Both the position numbers and the translations under genes were made by a program. From Wolbachia endosymbiont (group B) of Germaria angustata (GTDB lineage: Bacteria; Pseudomonadota; Alphaproteobacteria; Rickettsiales; Anaplasmataceae), in contig NZ_OZ034691.1 in the NCBI RefSeq assembly GCF_964026725.1, positions 1,116,001 through 1,180,000 of the forward strand: a stretch of DNA of 64,000 nt. The letters run 5' to 3'. Positions within the stretch are counted from its first letter, which is position 1, and every line of letters begins with the position of its first letter. The notes beneath the pieces are model-generated. The model was not told where the DNA came from. It did not search any database and saw only the letters and a list, made by a program, of their open reading frames with translations. Positions 1-9,326 of this stretch are shown piece by piece.

Positions 1-175
1 AACAGATAATTTCGTTATACTTAATACGGAAACAAAGCAACCTAACCCTTTTCATAATCTTATATCTATCGTTTCTTAAACCACTCTCCTGAACGGACAA
101 TGGCATCAATTTAAGGAAAAATATCAGTGATTGTATAGCTGCAATAAAGTTGATAAGCCTAAACGCCATCAGTCT

Positions 176-373
176 TTAGGAGAGTTTGTTAATGAAGGCT
201 CTTAAGTTGACGCTATTGCCTGAACGGATACCAAATGAATCTCCTACCTCCATATCATTCGCGTTATTTGTCATAACATTGTCATTAAAAGCATCAGTAC
301 TAATAAAATTATATTTATCATAAAGAGAGGTAACTACACTGCTTTGAGTTAACCTAATATCCTCTTTTGCTCA
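176..373 (-). pseudogene. In-frame extension after the TGA of the left cifB fragment
   Basis: Reading leftward, the frame of the cifB tail stops at a TGA (371-373) and then stays open in the same frame for 64 more codons, ending at a TAA (176-178). The extension is Asn-rich and not repetitive, and I do not recognise it. It could be the lost end of the tail, cut off by a nonsense change, or chance open frame. Bases 1-175 show no convincing gene. Confidence 0.35.
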
Positions 374-1480
374 TTGATTTCCACGTCCACGACCTCTGGG
401 AACATTACTAACTCCTGGAGATTCTAACTCACTTCTAGGGCTCATACCACGCCCACGACCCCTAGAAACACTACTAATTCCTGGAGATTCTAACTCACTT
501 CTTCTCACACCACGCCCACGACCTCTGGGAACACTACTAATCCCTGTAGATTCTAAAGTCCGCCGATCTTCTCCTTGTTGTTCTACTGTATCAGGATGTA
601 TCATATGAATAGAACTATGAACTACTATAGCAGGAATAAACTCATCACTTGTTAATATTAAAGAATTTTTATCTTTAGCCCCTATATTAACAACTACACC
701 CATGAAAAACATTTTATCACTATCTGTGATTGCTTTCAGTGCTGCCCCTTTAGCATATCTAATATTTTGTTCTTTTGTTAATTTATCAACTTCCTGTTTC
801 AGCTGATCTTGATTTAAATTTTTATCTATAAGCTTAAATTCCAGCGCTATAGGAGTGTATTCTTTAGTACCCTGAGGTGAAGGACCAATACCTTGTATTA
901 CCATATCTACATGACCACCTGTTCCTACTTGAAATTCAGGTATAATTATAATTTTTGCAGAATCTTCTTGGTTTGTAGAAGTCTCTTTTAGCTTCAAATC
1001 ACTATAACTACTAAGGAAGCCATTAAGCACAGCTTGTAATCTTGCTTCATTTGTAATCAAACCTTTAACAGGGTAAATCGCATCTGCTATCTCAGTAAGT
1101 AGACTTTTATAACCTAGCAATAAGTCTGTACCTTCAGAAGAAGTAGCATATTGAGAAGTAATTGCTTGATTAAATTTTGCCTTTAATTCATCAGAATTAG
1201 GTATCTTAAGAAAACTACCTGTAAATTGTTGATCGGCACCACTTGGTTTATATTTACTTATCTGTTCTATTTTAAAAAGGTCTTCAAAAGATAATCCTGT
1301 TTCATATTTTTTTAGACTCATTTTAATTTCTACGGCATTTCCTACTTTTCCTATTTCAGGTATGTTCAGTACTGGAATTTTTTTATCAGCATAGAATTCC
1401 TTTGTATTGGACTCTCGTATATGAAAAATGAATGCTGTTTTTTCTTGTCCTTCATTACCTTGAACAAGTATTAATGTCAT
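371..1480 (-). CDS. cifB: CifB-like fragment, second PD-(D/E)XK nuclease domain with Arg-Gly repeat tail (left copy)
   Basis: This is the downstream part of the left cifB. Residues 1 to about 291 match the start of the right-hand 872-residue frame. They hold the second PD-(D/E)XK nuclease-like domain, with Asp in GGHVDMVIQG and the E-x-K of IALEFKL, so the catalytic pattern looks intact. After residues VVHSSI the two copies part: here the protein ends in three Arg-Gly repeats and has no Ulp1 protease, ankyrins or latrotoxin region. It belongs to the same gene as the 547-residue frame at 1525-3168, from which a one-base break in an A9 tract separates it. The Met at 1480 is therefore probably an internal codon and not a true start. 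Whether the short tail is an ancestral cifB end or a rearrangement product cannot be told here. Confidence 0.7.
   Translation of the reverse strand: MTLILVQGNEGQEKTAFIFHIRESNTKEFYADKKIPVLNIPEIGKVGNAVEIKMSLKKYETGLSFEDLFKIEQISKYKPSGADQQFTGSFLKIPNSDELKAKFNQAITSQYATSSEGTDLLLGYKSLLTEIADAIYPVKGLITNEARLQAVLNGFLSSYSDLKLKETSTNQEDSAKIIIIPEFQVGTGGHVDMVIQGIGPSPQGTKEYTPIALEFKLIDKNLNQDQLKQEVDKLTKEQNIRYAKGAALKAITDSDKMFFMGVVVNIGAKDKNSLILTSDEFIPAIVVHSSIHMIHPDTVEQQGEDRRTLESTGISSVPRGRGRGVRRSELESPGISSVSRGRGRGMSPRSELESPGVSNVPRGRGRGNQ
374..565 (-). repeat. Three tandem repeats encoding Arg-Gly-rich units
   Basis: The C-terminal tail consists of three units of about 20 residues, each with an LES(T/P)G core followed by S-rich residues and RGRGRG. 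The DNA of the units is nearly as conserved as the protein, which indicates recent tandem duplication. RG-rich tails often bind nucleic acid, but that role is inference here. Confidence 0.75.
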
Positions 1481-1524
1481 AACTGGGCTTTTAGATAAAG
1501 TGTATTCTGTTCCCTGAGGCCAGT

Positions 1525-3168
1525 TCAGCGGGTACTCATCATATGAGTATATATATTTTTTTTTACGTTATCCTGATCTTGACCAATCTCGTTAATTAAA
1601 ATTGATTGACCTAATATATCTCTACTGAAATAGTAATGATCTTTTGTTTCTTTATTCGCTGGAAAAGTATGGTATTCGCTTGATAACAAATCTTTTACCT
1701 TTCGCTTAAAAACTTCCTCAGAAATTGATTGATTATCCCACTCGCCAACTAGTTCGATAAATTCCTCCATCAAAGGAGCTGGTGGTTGTTTAATAGGTTT
1801 TACTTCAGTTTTAAATGGTTCTTTGAGATCTAAATTTAACCCAACAGCAATAGCATTCTCCGCATTGGTTAAGATCCTCATCTTATTTGGTCTAAAACCT
1901 TCAATGTAACCTTTAGCTTGCTCCAGCGCATCACTTGGATCAACTTGTCCTTCAGTTCCAGCCTTGAGTTCAATAAGAATTGGAACTGAATCAATAGCAC
2001 GATCAGGTCCACGAACAAGCAAAACAATATCAGCATAACCTCCTCCAGCAAATTGTTCCAGATAGAGTTTGGTATTATCACGATATCGAAAGTTATCAAA
2101 CATTCCTGCTACAAAACCATGTTGACCAGCTTCACGAGCTTTAATGCCATAAACATTAGCTTGCAAGTCTAAATTGGTGTGAATTTTTTTAATATAATTT
2201 AGAATGTCTTCGAGATTTTCCTTAGCTTGACGTGTATCTGAACTGACAAGCTTTTCTATATAATCCTCTAGGTAAATAGATTTACCCAGCTTTTTTGTCA
2301 CTTCTTGAAACTTTACTGTAGGCTCAATAGGTTGATCTATAATCTTCTTTTTACTTTCTACCTTAATGTTTATTTTTTCATCTTCTCCATCACTCTTTAA
2401 GGTATATCCCTTTACTGACGTAAGTCTTGATAACTCTTTTCTAACATCATCACTAAGATCCTTACCTGATTTACCTAGAAACTGCTTGATTTCATCAAAA
2501 AATTTATTTTTAAACGCATCATTACCCTTTAACTCACCAGAATCAATTTGCATTGTTTGAATATTTCCATATATATCCTTAGCTTTATACTCCAATACGT
2601 TATTCTTCAGATATAAATGTAACTTCTTCGACTTAACATCCTTGTCTGACTTTGGTCTGCTTTTTACTAACTCATACTTATCTTTCAAAATTTTTATCAC
2701 ATCAATTTGAAGCTTACGTTCGTCTAATGGAGTGTAATCTCTACCCATCACATTCTTCCACTCACCTGTGGTGAATTCAAAATTCCTAGTGCGTGTTTGT
2801 GGGGAGTTAGAATGTTGAGCTTCTATATCTTCAGTGAAAATAAAAACATGTGTTTTGGATTCTGTTTCTGCTACAACTTTTAAAGTTCTTGCTCCTTCAA
2901 AATGAAAATGTAACTTTTTTATACCTAGCTTATCGTTAAGCTTAGTATCTAACACACTGGAAAACCAACCTAGAAATCGATGAGGAAAAAAACCAGCCTT
3001 TTCACTAGAGTGCAAATAAGATTGTATTTGATCAACCAATGATTGAAATCTTGCTTCAAAGGACTTATCCAGTAGATCTGCAGAGGTTGAAGGGTCTACT
3101 TTCCCAAAAAGTAACTCTATTAGTTCAAAATCTTGTGATTTCTCTTGTTGTTGATTGTTATCAACCAT
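1525..3168 (-). CDS. cifB: CifB-like N-terminal part, first PD-(D/E)XK nuclease domain (left copy)
   Basis: This is the N-terminal 547 residues of the left cifB, the toxin partner in Wolbachia cytoplasmic incompatibility. A PD-(D/E)XK nuclease-like domain lies at about residues 330-420: Asp in GGYADIVLLVRG, E-x-K in PILIELKAG, and the helix motif ALEQAKGY. The gene starts 113 nt after cifA with a strong AGGAGGT ribosome site 4 nt before ATG, typical of the cifA-cifB operon. The frame ends in a spurious tail (YTHMMSTR) just after nine As (plus-strand T9, 1556-1564). With ten As it would continue as VKKKYIYSYDEYP into the 371-1480 frame, which resembles the CidB family at that point. It matches 43808-45451 in sequence. 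Confidence 0.78.
   Translation of the reverse strand: MVDNNQQQEKSQDFELIELLFGKVDPSTSADLLDKSFEARFQSLVDQIQSYLHSSEKAGFFPHRFLGWFSSVLDTKLNDKLGIKKLHFHFEGARTLKVVAETESKTHVFIFTEDIEAQHSNSPQTRTRNFEFTTGEWKNVMGRDYTPLDERKLQIDVIKILKDKYELVKSRPKSDKDVKSKKLHLYLKNNVLEYKAKDIYGNIQTMQIDSGELKGNDAFKNKFFDEIKQFLGKSGKDLSDDVRKELSRLTSVKGYTLKSDGEDEKINIKVESKKKIIDQPIEPTVKFQEVTKKLGKSIYLEDYIEKLVSSDTRQAKENLEDILNYIKKIHTNLDLQANVYGIKAREAGQHGFVAGMFDNFRYRDNTKLYLEQFAGGGYADIVLLVRGPDRAIDSVPILIELKAGTEGQVDPSDALEQAKGYIEGFRPNKMRILTNAENAIAVGLNLDLKEPFKTEVKPIKQPPAPLMEEFIELVGEWDNQSISEEVFKRKVKDLLSSEYHTFPANKETKDHYYFSRDILGQSILINEIGQDQDNVKKNIYTHMMSTR
1556..1564 (-). other. Homopolymer A9 frameshift site in cifB (left copy)
   Basis: Nine As on the coding strand lie at the end of the first cifB frame. 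One additional A would join the two frames without an intervening stop. The right copy has the same tract at 45412-45420. It could be a real mutation, a slippage site for RNA polymerase, or a homopolymer miscount. Confidence 0.75.
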
Positions 3169-3281
3169 AACTACCTCCTGATTTTAACCTTATTTTAACC
3201 TTTTACAATCTTTACTCTCACTAAAATTCTTTGTATGCTTTCGTTTAAGTCTAAGTAACTGAATTTTCAAAAAGAGAAACT

Positions 3282-4517
3282 CTACACTTTGCTTCTAATA
3301 TCAGTAACTTCCTGTTTTACAGATTCTACATCTAATGATGCACTTGGTAACTGACTATCACCTGCTCCGCTATCTAATTGCCTGTTTCTAATTCTAGTGA
3401 ATATCTCATGTATTGATTTATCTTCTTCCATAATAGATTGCATTTGCTCTTGATTAAGAGATTTTATAATTTCCGGCAATACCTTAATATCCGCATTCTT
3501 TTTGATCAGACAAGCAATTCTATTCCTAGATGCATATCCTATACCCAACTTATCTAAAAAGTGTTGCTTATGAGTTTCAAAGCCAGAACGATTCCACATG
3601 GAGGTGAGCATGTCACTACCAGATTTAATAAAACTATCATCTGGTACAGAAACAAGTGAGTCCAATGCTCCAAACATTGATGTACTATAACCTTCAAGAG
3701 ATAAATCTTCTGACTTTAAATGTTCAAATAGCTTTTTGGCACTTTCAAAGAAATAACCTGCTGTTAGCGTGCTTAACGTATAATGATACTTATTTTGCTT
3801 AAAATCCCTTTTCAATAACTCATGATACTTATCTTCATGAAGGTTACGTAGACAAAAATCAACCATTCCAACATCGTCAGCAGAAAAACGTCCTTTATTA
3901 TATGCCACTTCCATCAACAAATCTTCTTTCCTTTTCGAAGACACAGAATCAATTGATTGTAACTTATCCCAGAAGAATTCCAAAGCTTCAACATACTTTT
4001 CTAGCATCGCAGATTTAAAAGCATAAACGTATGGATGCTCATTATTTAACTTCAACTGATGTTCCTGGTTATTTATAGCATGTGACCAGTAGATCATTAA
4101 AGCCCCGTTATTACATCCCTTAACTAAACTCTCTACTGTCTTATTACCTAACGTTAATTTAAATTCTTCAAAAATAGCTCTTATCTCGTCTTCAAAACAA
4201 CACCAGCATGCAATCCTGTAGCGATCAAAGGGTCTAATAAGACTTCTTTGCCCATCTAAAGTTTTCAAGGCTAACAATTTTTCCCCGAAAGTATACCTAT
4301 TGAGTCTAATTTGTCCTGAAGCATCTTCTATCTTCCAACAAGTTTCATCTTCTAAAACTTTCTTAAAAAGGGATGGTATTATTGTGCTATCCCATTTATT
4401 CAGCAATGTCTGATATGCAATACACCATCTTTTAATCTCTAACTCTTTAAGCCCTTTATGAGGATCATCCTCTTTAATGGAAGTTAGTAATACCTTTTGT
4501 ACATTTTCGTAACCCAT
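3282..4517 (-). CDS. cifA: CifA-like cytoplasmic incompatibility factor (left copy)
   Basis: CifA is the partner protein of CifB; in studied strains it acts in the germ line and gives rescue. The family is recognised from the N-terminal IKRW, the EDETCWKI segment, the DRYRIACWCC segment and the later VDFCLRNL segment, all of which align with remembered CidA sequence. The protein is predicted soluble with no known catalytic motif. I start at the ATG for MGYENVQ, preceded by GGGGGG 5 nt upstream; an upstream TTG would add six residues. The length of 411 residues is somewhat below the roughly 490 of type I CidA. It is followed by cifB after 113 nt and matches the right-hand copy. Confidence 0.85.
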   Translation of the reverse strand: MGYENVQKVLLTSIKEDDPHKGLKELEIKRWCIAYQTLLNKWDSTIIPSLFKKVLEDETCWKIEDASGQIRLNRYTFGEKLLALKTLDGQRSLIRPFDRYRIACWCCFEDEIRAIFEEFKLTLGNKTVESLVKGCNNGALMIYWSHAINNQEHQLKLNNEHPYVYAFKSAMLEKYVEALEFFWDKLQSIDSVSSKRKEDLLMEVAYNKGRFSADDVGMVDFCLRNLHEDKYHELLKRDFKQNKYHYTLSTLTAGYFFESAKKLFEHLKSEDLSLEGYSTSMFGALDSLVSVPDDSFIKSGSDMLTSMWNRSGFETHKQHFLDKLGIGYASRNRIACLIKKNADIKVLPEIIKSLNQEQMQSIMEEDKSIHEIFTRIRNRQLDSGAGDSQLPSASLDVESVKQEVTDIRSKV

Positions 4518-4943
4518 ACTTACCCCCCCTAACAAGATTTAATATATTTTAGACATGTTGCTCTACCTTTAAAACTTTGTCAATTACCATTATGTATAGA
4601 AAAATTTTCTAACCCAAAGTAGTTTTAGGCAAAAGACCCTTAATAGACTCAATACATGACATTTTATTTATTTTGAATTTTGTTTCATCATGAGCTTGTC
4701 TTCATTATTCTTCCGCAAGTAAATCAATATTAATTTAGCAAAACATATTATTAAGATCTCAGGTAAGATAACCGTTTTCAGCACTCAAAACCAAGGGCGG
4801 TGAGAGCTTTTTGTTTTGGGATGTGTTGGTCTACCATGTGTACCGTACGAACTTTATTTATATGGTAATTTCACTGTAAGCTAAAACCAGCTATATTGGA
4901 TCACTTTCGCTAAATCTACGTACGAACTGGTTTGCCTAATTTT

Positions 4944-5273
4944 GTTGTAACAATCTCAAGCTTTTATTTTTACAACCCTATTTTTACGCAACGCGTTCTC
5001 GTAAATATACGTACTATTTTTGTGTTTTTGGGGAAAGTAAATAATTAAATCCTTTACGACGCTAATTCGCAGTATGTTTCTAATGCTATTTTCACTGCTT
5101 CAAATATAATTGACATTATATTTAAAACATATTAGACTTAGTTATATAATAATAGAATTTATATATATGATATCTGTAGAAATTAATAATTTAAATCAAG
5201 GATGGCGTTGGCGTAAATAATTTTACATCAATTTTAGGCTTTGTTTGAATTGTAGTTTTTATAGGGTATCACG
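4944..5273. other. Intergenic region between left cif arm and ABC transporter
   Basis: The first 70-80 bases (4944 to about 5015) align without gaps, at roughly 75% identity, with the reverse complement of the sequence just outside the right arm (about 41960-42032). Homology therefore continues past the perfect repeat. The rest is AT-rich and shows no gene other than the candidate promoter below. Confidence 0.6.
5110..5138 (+). promoter_or_regulatory. Candidate sigma-70 promoter for the ABC transporter operon
   Basis: A perfect TTGACA (5110-5115) is followed after 17 bases by TAGACT (5133-5138), which matches four of six -10 positions. It would give a leader of about 130 nt before the first gene of the operon. 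Confidence 0.35.
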
Positions 5274-6200
5274 ATGTTGTTTTCCGTCATTTTTAAAGCT
5301 TTCTATTATAAGAAGTATCTTTTAGCGTTTCTATCTGTCCTGTTTTTTACTGTTGCAGTTTATGCTAATCATAAAAATATTGGTATTATTGTACCTCTTG
5401 AACATGAAGCAATGACTCAGATTGTTAATGGAATTAAAGAATCGTTGCAAGACCAGAGTGTTAAAATTACAGTTAAAAATGCTCATGGGGATCCTAATGT
5501 TTTACTCACAATAATTAAGCAAATGCAGCAGCAAGACATACTCATGCCTATTGGTTCTTCTACCTCTCTAATGACTATTTCTCATATAAAAAATAAACCT
5601 ATCGTTTGTGTAGCTGCAGCAATAAATAACAAAAATCATCCCTTGGTGACCGGGGTTAATGATGAAATATCGATAATAAAGTTAGTTGATAAACTACCAT
5701 CGTTGTATGATATAACATTATTATATAGTAGTAGTGAAAAAGTAGCACCTGCAGTAAAAGAATTAAAATTATATGCAGAAAAAAATAATATTGTTCTCCA
5801 TAAAATGATGATAAATAACTTGACTGATCTCCCGCTAGCGGTAAAAAATAGCCCTAAAAATACGCAAGCTTTTCTAATCTTAAAGGATCATTTACTAGCA
5901 AGTGGCATAAATATCTTAAAACAAGAAGCGGATAATAGATCAATTCCTATAATTGCTTCAGATGAAGGGTCAGTAATTGACGGTGCAACTATAGCAATAG
6001 GGGTACGAGAAAAGGAAATTGGAGTTAATAGTGGATTAATTGCCAAAGATGTTTTAAACGGCATTCTCCCTAAAAATATTCCTTTTAAGCTTATGGATAG
6101 TTTAATGCTCTTTATTAATTCTAAATCATTTTCTAGACAAAAGATTCTAACTAAACTTGAAATATCTTCTTTACCATTTCAGCGTATAGAAATTGAGTAA
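5274..6200 (+). CDS. ABC transporter substrate-binding protein (TrpX-like, COG2984-type)
   Basis: This is the periplasmic binding protein of a small importer. An N-terminal hydrophobic stretch (about residues 14-30, LLAFLSVLFFTVAVYANH) is a signal peptide, followed by the fold's first strand (IGIIVPLEHEAM) and the IPIIASDEGSVIDGA region near the C-terminus, typical of the COG2984 family. The 308 residues are normal for the family. Permease and ATPase genes follow within 6 and 9 nt, so this is one operon. Relatives include proposed tryptophan transporters (TrpXYZ), but the substrate here is not shown. Confidence 0.8.
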   Translation: MLFSVIFKAFYYKKYLLAFLSVLFFTVAVYANHKNIGIIVPLEHEAMTQIVNGIKESLQDQSVKITVKNAHGDPNVLLTIIKQMQQQDILMPIGSSTSLMTISHIKNKPIVCVAAAINNKNHPLVTGVNDEISIIKLVDKLPSLYDITLLYSSSEKVAPAVKELKLYAEKNNIVLHKMMINNLTDLPLAVKNSPKNTQAFLILKDHLLASGINILKQEADNRSIPIIASDEGSVIDGATIAIGVREKEIGVNSGLIAKDVLNGILPKNIPFKLMDSLMLFINSKSFSRQKILTKLEISSLPFQRIEIE

Positions 6201-6206
6201 CAAATA

Positions 6207-7046
6207 ATGGACATACTATTTATAGCGTTAGAACAGTCCTTTTTAATACTACCTCTTATTTTGGGGATGTATATAAGTTATGAAATTATGAAAATTACAG
6301 ATTTAACTGTTGATGGTACTTATGTTTTAGGGGCCGGTATATTTGCCCGTACCATTGATTTTGGGCTATTTCCAGCATTAATATTTAGTATGCTTGCAGG
6401 TATGATAGTTGGAAGCATAGTTAGTTTTATGCAAAAAAATGACCGTATTGATAGTTTAATAGCCGGAATACTTGCAAGCTTTATGCTATATTCGGTTAAT
6501 CTGCGAATACTTAGACGCCATAATATATCAATATTAGGAACGCCAACGATCTTATCATTATTTAATTTAGAAAATTGGTTGATTCCACTAACTATAATCA
6601 ATTGTATTATCATTATATCACTAGTATTTTTACTAAATGGAAGGTTAGGATTATTACTTCGAGCATTTGGCTATAATAAAAATTTATTGGGTATTTTAGG
6701 GAAAAGACCGGAAGTTTATCGAACTATAGGTCTTGCATTAAGTAATGGATTCGCGGCTCTAACAGGTGCGCTTGCTGCTCAAGTAAATGGATTTGCGGAT
6801 ATTAATATGGGAATAGGACTTGCGCTTACTAGTGTTGGAGCTATTGTCATCGGATTACATATTTTTAGAGGTAATCCTCAGTATTTTCATATTTTTATGC
6901 AAGTAATTGCATGTTTTGTCGGAATATTTTTTTACTTTGTAAGCCTTAGCAGCATATTGCATATAGGAATTGATCCTGTAAATTTGAAGCTTGTTTTAGG
7001 GGTAATATTATTTATATCCTTGCAACGCAATAGGAATTATGGATAA
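6207..7046 (+). CDS. ABC transporter permease (TrpY-like, COG4120-type)
   Basis: This inner-membrane permease has about eight hydrophobic segments across 279 residues. It carries the family's conserved ITDLTVDGTYVLGAG near residues 30-45 and GNGFAALTGALAAQ near residues 175-190. It lies 6 nt after the binding protein and 9 nt before the ATPase. It is intact and of normal length. Confidence 0.82.
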   Translation: MDILFIALEQSFLILPLILGMYISYEIMKITDLTVDGTYVLGAGIFARTIDFGLFPALIFSMLAGMIVGSIVSFMQKNDRIDSLIAGILASFMLYSVNLRILRRHNISILGTPTILSLFNLENWLIPLTIINCIIIISLVFLLNGRLGLLLRAFGYNKNLLGILGKRPEVYRTIGLALSNGFAALTGALAAQVNGFADINMGIGLALTSVGAIVIGLHIFRGNPQYFHIFMQVIACFVGIFFYFVSLSSILHIGIDPVNLKLVLGVILFISLQRNRNYG

Positions 7047-7055
7047 AGAAAAAAT

Positions 7056-7784
7056 ATGGAATCTTATTTATATGCTAAAGAAATTGAGTTTAAAGTAACG
7101 AACCGTGATAAACCAATAATTTATGATACTACCCTTAATATTGACAAAGGTGAATTTGTAGTGTTACTTGGGGCCAATGGAAGCGGTAAATCTACCTTAG
7201 CTAAAATACTAGCCGGCTATCTTGCACCAACGAAAGGAGAAGTATTTTTAAATCAATTACCTATTGATAAAATCTTACCTATCCAAAAGGCTTTTATGGT
7301 TGTTACTTTAACCCAAAAAGCTGAAGATAGATTATTTACTGAATTAACTCTGGAAGAAAATATTCTTCTATGGGAAAGTAGGTTCCCAAAGAATGAGCGT
7401 TTTACAAGTAAAGAAGTAATTTCTAAAACCTATGCCCCTAAAAAATTTTTATCTCTTTTAAATCAACCGATAAATAATTTTTCTGGAGGAGAGAAACAAG
7501 CTATTTTATTAGCCCTTGCAATTAGTCATCCACCTCAAATTTTATTTCTGGATGAACATACAGCAAGTTTAGATCCGAAAGCTTCTAAAGAAATTATTGC
7601 GATAACAGCTAAAGTAATAGAAGAACATAACATCACTTCAGTAATGATAACTCATAATTTAGAGGATGCTGTAAATTATGGCAAAAGGATTATAGTATTG
7701 GATAATGGGCGAATAGTAATAGATAAAGTAAAATCTTTTAATTTTTACTTAAAAGAGTTAAAAGAAATTTTGAACTCTCTATAA
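7056..7784 (+). CDS. ABC transporter ATP-binding protein (TrpZ-like, COG1101-type)
   Basis: This is the ATPase subunit of the importer. It shows Walker A (LLGANGSGKSTLAK, about residues 36-47), the ABC signature (NFSGGEKQ), Walker B with catalytic Glu (ILFLDEHTASLD) and the switch His (MITHNLED). It has 242 residues, is complete, and is last in the operon. Confidence 0.88.
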   Translation: MESYLYAKEIEFKVTNRDKPIIYDTTLNIDKGEFVVLLGANGSGKSTLAKILAGYLAPTKGEVFLNQLPIDKILPIQKAFMVVTLTQKAEDRLFTELTLEENILLWESRFPKNERFTSKEVISKTYAPKKFLSLLNQPINNFSGGEKQAILLALAISHPPQILFLDEHTASLDPKASKEIIAITAKVIEEHNITSVMITHNLEDAVNYGKRIIVLDNGRIVIDKVKSFNFYLKELKEILNSL

Positions 7785-8390
7785 CAAAATTGATTTATTA
7801 GTAAGTATGGTTGTAGCTTTACTTTTGGAATATTCAAAAAAGCATACGCGTCAAGTTAAGGAAAAGTAGCTGATAAAAAGGGGCAAATGCTTTGAAGTAG
7901 AGTATCATCTCTTTGCATTTGATGGCGGTAAATAGGCACAATGTTGTTACTGGCAGGTGTAGCTAATTAAAAGTAGAAGCATCAATGTCAGTGAAGTTTA
8001 AAAAATACAAAAGTTAGAAAAATTATGCTTGCATTGGTTTTCTATCTACTATACATAATATTTCTATAAGCTGGGGAAAGCGTATTAAGTGAAGGTATTT
8101 TAAAACTTGAGCATGGTTATGGTAAGGCAAAAGTAAACAATCAAAAAAGCCAGAGAAGAGTAATAGTTTTAATGCGGTGGGCTAAGAATGGGGCTTTGTT
8201 ATGGTGTTTGTCTATATAATATTTGGTGTACTTTTTATTGTTATCTTCTCTAATTTGTTAGACTCTTAATAAATGGAGTAGAATGTTAAAGGCTCCATAA
8301 GCTCAAATTAAGAAAAAATGACAGTGGGGCTAAGGTAAGTGATATTAGGTTAATAATTTAAGAGATTTTTTAGAGAAGTTATCTTGGCAC
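7785..8390. other. Gene-free stretch, probably decayed DNA
   Basis: No frame of useful length survives. One stretch (about 8020-8200, plus strand) reads as a hydrophobic then basic peptide with an internal stop, which may be the wreck of a small gene. I see no RNA gene or clear repeat. Confidence 0.4.
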
Positions 8391-8978
8391 TTATGGTTTT
8401 TGAGTATACGCTGGATTTAAAGAAGACTGAATATCTTCCACTTTCTCGAGCTGGGTATTGGGCTTTATAGCATTATACAGGGCAAAACCCATACAAACCA
8501 ACCCAATAATCCCGCCAACTACCGCTATAACGTGTACTTTGGAATATTCAATCAGTAGATAAGATGCAACACAACTTACCAATAATACCGCACCAACAAC
8601 ACCAGCCAGGATTGCTTGTCTTTGCTGCGTTGTTTTTGTTAATGATTTCTCTTCCACAGCATCACATGGCTTTATTTCATTTGAAGGAAAGTCATTGGGT
8701 ACATTGGACGTCTCTATTGGAGCATCTTGAGTCTTTTCGCTGGTTTCACATGTAGGCTGAGATATATTAATATTATCACTATTTTTATTGATATTTTTAC
8801 ATAGCTGAGTGTCAATTTCTGCAGCTTTATCAGCATTAGCGATCTCTTTTACCTCAACTTCTTCTGGAATATTAGAGTTCCTTGATTCCTCTATGACAGC
8901 TTCTTTTGCAGTAGTGGTATCTTTTCTATTTTTTAACTTTCTGGTAATACCTCTCCATATTTTCTTCGGTGTTCTCAT
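8391..8978 (-). CDS. Small membrane protein of the WO prophage edge
   Basis: This 195-residue protein has a basic N-terminus (KKIWRGITRKLKNRK), an acidic low-complexity middle (about 25-115), and two adjacent hydrophobic segments at about 120-165 (AILAGVVGAVLLVSCVASYLL and the following helix). This is the plan of a cytoplasmic tail with a membrane hairpin. The start has AAGGAGAAAAAC before ATG. The gene follows a recombinase remnant on the same strand. I do not recognise a family; the 634-residue gene at 19105 shares the plan of an acidic N-terminus and paired membrane segments. Confidence 0.65.
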   Translation of the reverse strand: MRTPKKIWRGITRKLKNRKDTTTAKEAVIEESRNSNIPEEVEVKEIANADKAAEIDTQLCKNINKNSDNINISQPTCETSEKTQDAPIETSNVPNDFPSNEIKPCDAVEEKSLTKTTQQRQAILAGVVGAVLLVSCVASYLLIEYSKVHVIAVVGGIIGLVCMGFALYNAIKPNTQLEKVEDIQSSLNPAYTQKP

Positions 8979-9009
8979 GATGTTTTTCTCCTTGTTACTT
9001 TTATAAACG

Positions 9010-9195
9010 TTACATCGCTAATCCATAAAATTTTTCTACCTGCTCACTCCACAGCATCGGTATTTCCCTCAAGTCAGATAGCTTCAAACCTCTTGGCTGC
9101 CTCCCCTTTACTATATCTTCTTTAATCTTCGGAGCTAAATAATTCAACCTTAAAATTTGCTGTATACGTCTTGTACCTATACTAATTTTGGGACT
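9010..9195 (-). pseudogene. 3' remnant of a serine recombinase gene
   Basis: The peptide corresponds to the last 57 residues of the recombinase at 36672-38159 (IGTRRIQQILRLNYLAPK through EIPMLWSEQ). The DNA is close to 90% identical by eye, and similarity continues past the stop (gtaacgtttataaaa). The rest of the gene is missing. The fragment is inverted relative to the complete gene 29 kb away, so the two bracket the prophage region. Confidence 0.85.
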
Positions 9196-9323
9196 CCGCC
9201 AACAATATTGCAATAAACCTGAAACTTGAGAAGACTATTTCCCGAAAGCTTCTACAAAAAGAACGGAGAGTTGAATTTATTTATAGAGCTAATGATCAAA
9301 TAACCATATGTCTCGATGGATAA
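9192..9323 (+). pseudogene. 3' fragment of a second resolvase-type gene
   Basis: There are 43 open codons with no start, ending RVEFIYRANDQITICLDG and a TAA. A strand pattern ending in an ITICL-like segment is usual at the C-terminus of large serine recombinases. The fragment abuts the minus-strand remnant, suggesting a junction between two former insertions. Confidence 0.45.
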
Positions 9324-9326
9324 TAT

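Larger units (their letters stand above)
608..4943. repeat. Left arm of 4,336-bp inverted duplication carrying cifA and 5' cifB
   Basis: This block is the reverse complement of 42033-46368. Every gene boundary pairs at a constant coordinate sum of 46,976, so there are no net indels. The 417- and 547-residue translations are the same in both arms, and the intergenic stretches I compared by eye also match. The match ends abruptly at 608 inside cifB. At 4943 it gives way to flanks that are still homologous but diverged. Confidence 0.92.
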
